This document shows positions 61,961 to 64,000 of a stretch of DNA of 64,000 nt, piece after piece. Every line of letters begins with the position of its first letter. Within the stretch, counting starts at the first letter, position 1. The notes under the pieces are model-generated. The model saw only the letters and a list, made by a program, of their open reading frames with translations, ran no database searches and had not been told where the DNA came from. The position numbers and the translations under genes were made by a program. Origin of the DNA: Scortum barcoo (taxonomy: Eukaryota; Chordata; Actinopteri; Centrarchiformes; Terapontidae); contig CM041535.1 in NCBI GenBank assembly GCA_023238725.1, positions 21,943,230-22,007,229 of the forward strand. The letters run 5' to 3'.

Positions 61961-62017
61961 TAGACAGACAGACAGATAGACAGATAGACAGATAGACAGA
62001 TAGATAGATAGATAGAT
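61961..62017. repeat. (AGAC/AGAT)n tetranucleotide microsatellite
   Basis: Alternating TAGACAGACAGA and TAGATAGA units run for about 57 bp, with an 8-bp TAGACAGA higher-order period in the middle. It lies about 130 bp from the LINE 3' end. Confidence 0.9.
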
Positions 62018-62064
62018 GCAAAATGGCAGCGTGTGACATACAGTTGTGCAACAGTCGGTTTGTA

Positions 62065-62149
62065 CACACTTGAGTCCATATATAGATGTGTGTGTGTGTG
62101 TGATAAAGTGTGTATGTGTGATAAAGTGCGTGTGTCCAAGGTGTGTGGT
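62065..62149 (-). repeat. Short tandem tail next to the LINE 3' end
   Basis: On the plus strand this is TGTGTGTGTGTGTGATAAAGTG repeated imperfectly (GTGTGATAAAGTG at least twice) with GT runs. On the LINE's own strand it is a CA-rich array with CACTTTATCACACA units. LINEs of the L2/CR1 group often end in short tandem repeats rather than poly(A), so this may be the element's 3' tail rather than an independent microsatellite. Confidence 0.55.
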
Positions 62150-63061
62150 GTGAGTGTGTAGTGAGTCCAGAGCTCTGTTTTGTGTTATCGACCCCCGAGA
62201 GGTGTTGAAGAGCCGTATGGCGTGGGGGAGGAACAATCTCCTCAGTCTGTCCGTGGAGCAGGACAGTGACAACAGTCTGTCACTGAAGCTGCTCCTCTGC
62301 CTGGAGATGGCGCTGTGCAGTGGATGATTTGGATTGTCTATGATGGACAGGAGCCTGTTCAGCGTCCGTCCACTCAGCCAACAGATGTCAGGCTGTCCAG
62401 CTCTGTGCCGAACGACAGAGCCTGCCTTCCTGACCAGTTTGTCCAGGCGCGCTGTGCGTCCTTCTTCTTGAGGCTGCCCCCCACAGCACACTACTGCATG
62501 TACAGGAGGGCACTCGCTACCACAGACTGGTAGAAGATCTGTAGCAGCTTTTTGCAGGTGTTGAAGGACGCCAGCCTTCTGAGGACAGTACAGGCGGCTC
62601 TGTCATTTCCTGCACAGAGCGTCTGTGTTGGCAGTCCAGTCCAGTTTATCATCCAGCTGCACTCCCAGGTATTTGTAGGTGTGTACCACCTCCACACAGT
62701 CCCCTTTGATGATGACCGGCTCTGGGTGTGGCCTGGGTCTCCTAAAGTCCACCACCATCTTCCCTGGTCTTGGTGGTGTTGAGGAGCAGGTGGTTGGAGT
62801 CACACCATGTGATGAAGTCCTGGATCAGTTCTCTGTACTCATCCTCCTGTCCACTCCTGATACAACCAATAATGACTGTGTCATCCGCGAACTTCTGTAG
62901 ATGGCAGAGCTCCTGACTGACTTGTACTGAAAGTCGGACAGTGTACAGGGTGAACAGGACCGGAGAGAGCACAGTTCCCTGCGGTGCTCCTGTGCTGCTG
63001 GCCACAGTGTTGAACCTGCAGTCCCCCAGCCTAACATACTGAGCTGACAGTCAGGTAGTCT
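62150..63061 (-). mobile_element. Decayed 3' fragment of a non-LTR retrotransposon (LINE, L2/CR1/Rex-like)
   Basis: The minus strand encodes, across several frames, the C-terminal half of a LINE reverse transcriptase. In order: YVRLGDCRFNTVASSTGAPQGTVLSP (about 63040-62960), the catalytic KFADDTVIIGCI with FADD at 62880-62891, ITWCDSNHLLLNTTKT, then after a frame change KMVVDFRRPRPHPEP and VHTYKYLGVQLDDKLDW, then RRLASFNTCKKLLQIFYQSV, and finally ARLDKLVRKAGSVV and TLNRLLSIIDNPNHPLH. Frame changes near 62765, 62620 and 62490 break the protein, so it cannot be functional. The element is 5'-truncated near 63061, typical of LINE insertions. Its 3' side runs into tandem CACACTTTATCACACA-like units and a tetranucleotide array. 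The clade is inferred from the style of the motifs and remains uncertain. Confidence 0.85.
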
Positions 63062-63067
63062 GACCTG

Positions 63068-63102
63068 TGTGTAAGTACACATGACCCATGTGTACTTACA
63101 CA
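63068..63102. repeat. Perfect 16-bp palindrome with 3-nt spacer
   Basis: TGTGTAAGTACACATG (63068-63083), spacer ACC, then its exact reverse complement (63087-63102). It sits 7 bp beyond the point where LINE homology stops, so it may have formed at the 5' truncation junction. Confidence 0.9.
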
Positions 63103-64000
63103 TCTGGGACATGGCAGCTATGACTGAAGCATATGAATTGTCATGTTCAATCATGTCTTTAGAAAATAACATTGTGTAGTGTGATTTGTGTCTATGTTTT
63201 GTGCAGATACACAAGACCAAGTGGAGCATTGCTAAGTTTTACACAAGCCGAGGACCAGGGCCGAACACACAGCAAATATACACAGTCAAGAACAAAATGT
63301 AAATATTGTGCTTCATTTTTGAGACATCTGTGTGCATGGCTAACAGGTTATATTAACATTGCTTTAGAATAGTTTTGCTTGCAGAGGTGACACTAGACCT
63401 TGTATTGAAAAACATGTAAACACATATTACACAAAATGTAATAGTTGAGGGAATCTTAGGTAAGCGATAAATGTAATACAATATAGTGGCACCAGTCAGG
63501 CATAAAAGGTATGCACTCATGGTACTGCAGAGTTGGGCAAATGGCAGGTGATTAATAAATCAATTAAACCATCATGAAAATGTGCTGACAAAGGTTTTGG
63601 TCCATAAAAACATATGAACTAAATGGAAGATCTGTTGTGGAGTTTTTGACCGCATGCATGCCCGAAAAATGCTGTAGCCATAATTATACATAATTGAGAA
63701 GTCTAATTGTTACCTGTGAGAGTCATATTCTAGTATTTTTGGTTGCATCTCATGGCCATAAAGAGATAAGAGATCATCATACTGCAAAATAAATAAAAAT
63801 ACCTCACCAATAAAAAGCTAATGCGCTGCAGGTCACTACACACCTGATAGCGCAATCGACTGAGGCACACTGGCCAGCAACAGGAAGCTGTGATGGTGGA
63901 ATATTTTCAGTTTTTTGGTATGAGGTGTTTGGCTTACTTTTATATTGCAGCTCACGGCTTTGTGAAGCTTTTTTTATAATTTTTTTTCTTTTACTGGACA

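Larger units (their letters stand above)
56366..64000 (-). other. grid2: grid2 intron, 3' part (continues past base 64000)
   Basis: This is intron upstream of the 54-bp exon. It contains compound TC/CA tracts (56894-56940, 59014-59067), pyrimidine-rich sequence at about 57710-58070, a possible dispersed repeat at about 60650-60905, a tetranucleotide array at 61961-62017 and a truncated LINE at 62150-63061. The expected upstream grid2 exon was not found here. A 183-codon open frame at 59295-59846 (minus) is unrecognised. Confidence 0.85.

Noticed and set aside
61961..62017. Regular short repeats that might suggest a CRISPR array
   Set aside because: The units are 4-8 bp without unique spacers; this is a eukaryotic tetranucleotide microsatellite.
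63848..63900. TAGCGCAATCG matches an A-box pattern and could start a tRNA-derived SINE
   Set aside because: No B box follows, and the downstream sequence does not resemble a known SINE body.
1..64000. GRID1 as the identity of the gene
   Set aside because: KPKKYQGF, SNYLGF, MFACLAPFDLSLWACIAG and STTLYNSMWFVYGS are delta-2 type; delta-1, as I recall it, differs clearly in M1 and the pore loop.

Overview
This window is vertebrate nuclear DNA, almost certainly from a ray-finned fish and probably a percomorph teleost. It holds no bacterial or viral gene. Seven exons of one gene lie on the minus strand: grid2, the delta-2 ionotropic glutamate receptor (GluD2). They are spread over about 55 kb and separated by introns of 3.7 to 29 kb. 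The teleost inference rests on three things: the exons are vertebrate GluD2-like, the introns are far shorter than the very large mammalian GRID2 introns, and the introns carry dispersed repeats that I recognise as common in teleost genomes.

The gene reads from high to low coordinates. Its exons are 56312-56365, 48505-48678, 44469-44630, 40418-40537, 11083-11184, 4728-4925 and 760-1072. All are bounded by AG/GT splice sites. They join in one uninterrupted frame of 374 codons plus one base. If there are no indels relative to mammalian GluD2, this corresponds to about residues 246-620 of a protein of about 1007 residues. The numbering is supported by key residues falling where the family expects them: P528/R530, E531/D535 and V617/Q618. 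The first four exons encode the C-terminal half of the amino-terminal domain. The fifth covers the linker into the ligand-binding domain, the sixth ligand-binding segment S1, and the seventh the rest of S1, helix M1 and the start of the pore loop. The promoter, signal peptide and first half of the amino-terminal domain lie beyond base 64000. The rest of the pore, M3, S2, M4 and the cytoplasmic tail lie beyond base 1.

The introns hold many CA/GT microsatellites, compound (TC)n(CA)n tracts, a long (TA)n, pyrimidine-rich blocks, and ancient dispersed repeats: a 398-bp hAT-like nonautonomous element, SINE-like pieces, and a multi-part teleost repeat at 34.1-35.1 kb. A decayed 3' fragment of a non-LTR retrotransposon (reverse transcriptase) lies at 62150-63061. 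I found no tRNA, rRNA, CRISPR array or second protein gene.

The most interesting signals concern grid2 RNA processing. A (UG)14 run in the pre-mRNA sits 8 nt from the 3' splice site of the 102-bp exon. A (CA)25 run lies about 126 nt after the donor of the 162-bp exon. There are also several sharp hairpins, including a 16-bp perfect palindrome beside the LINE truncation point. I see no convincing previously undescribed system here.
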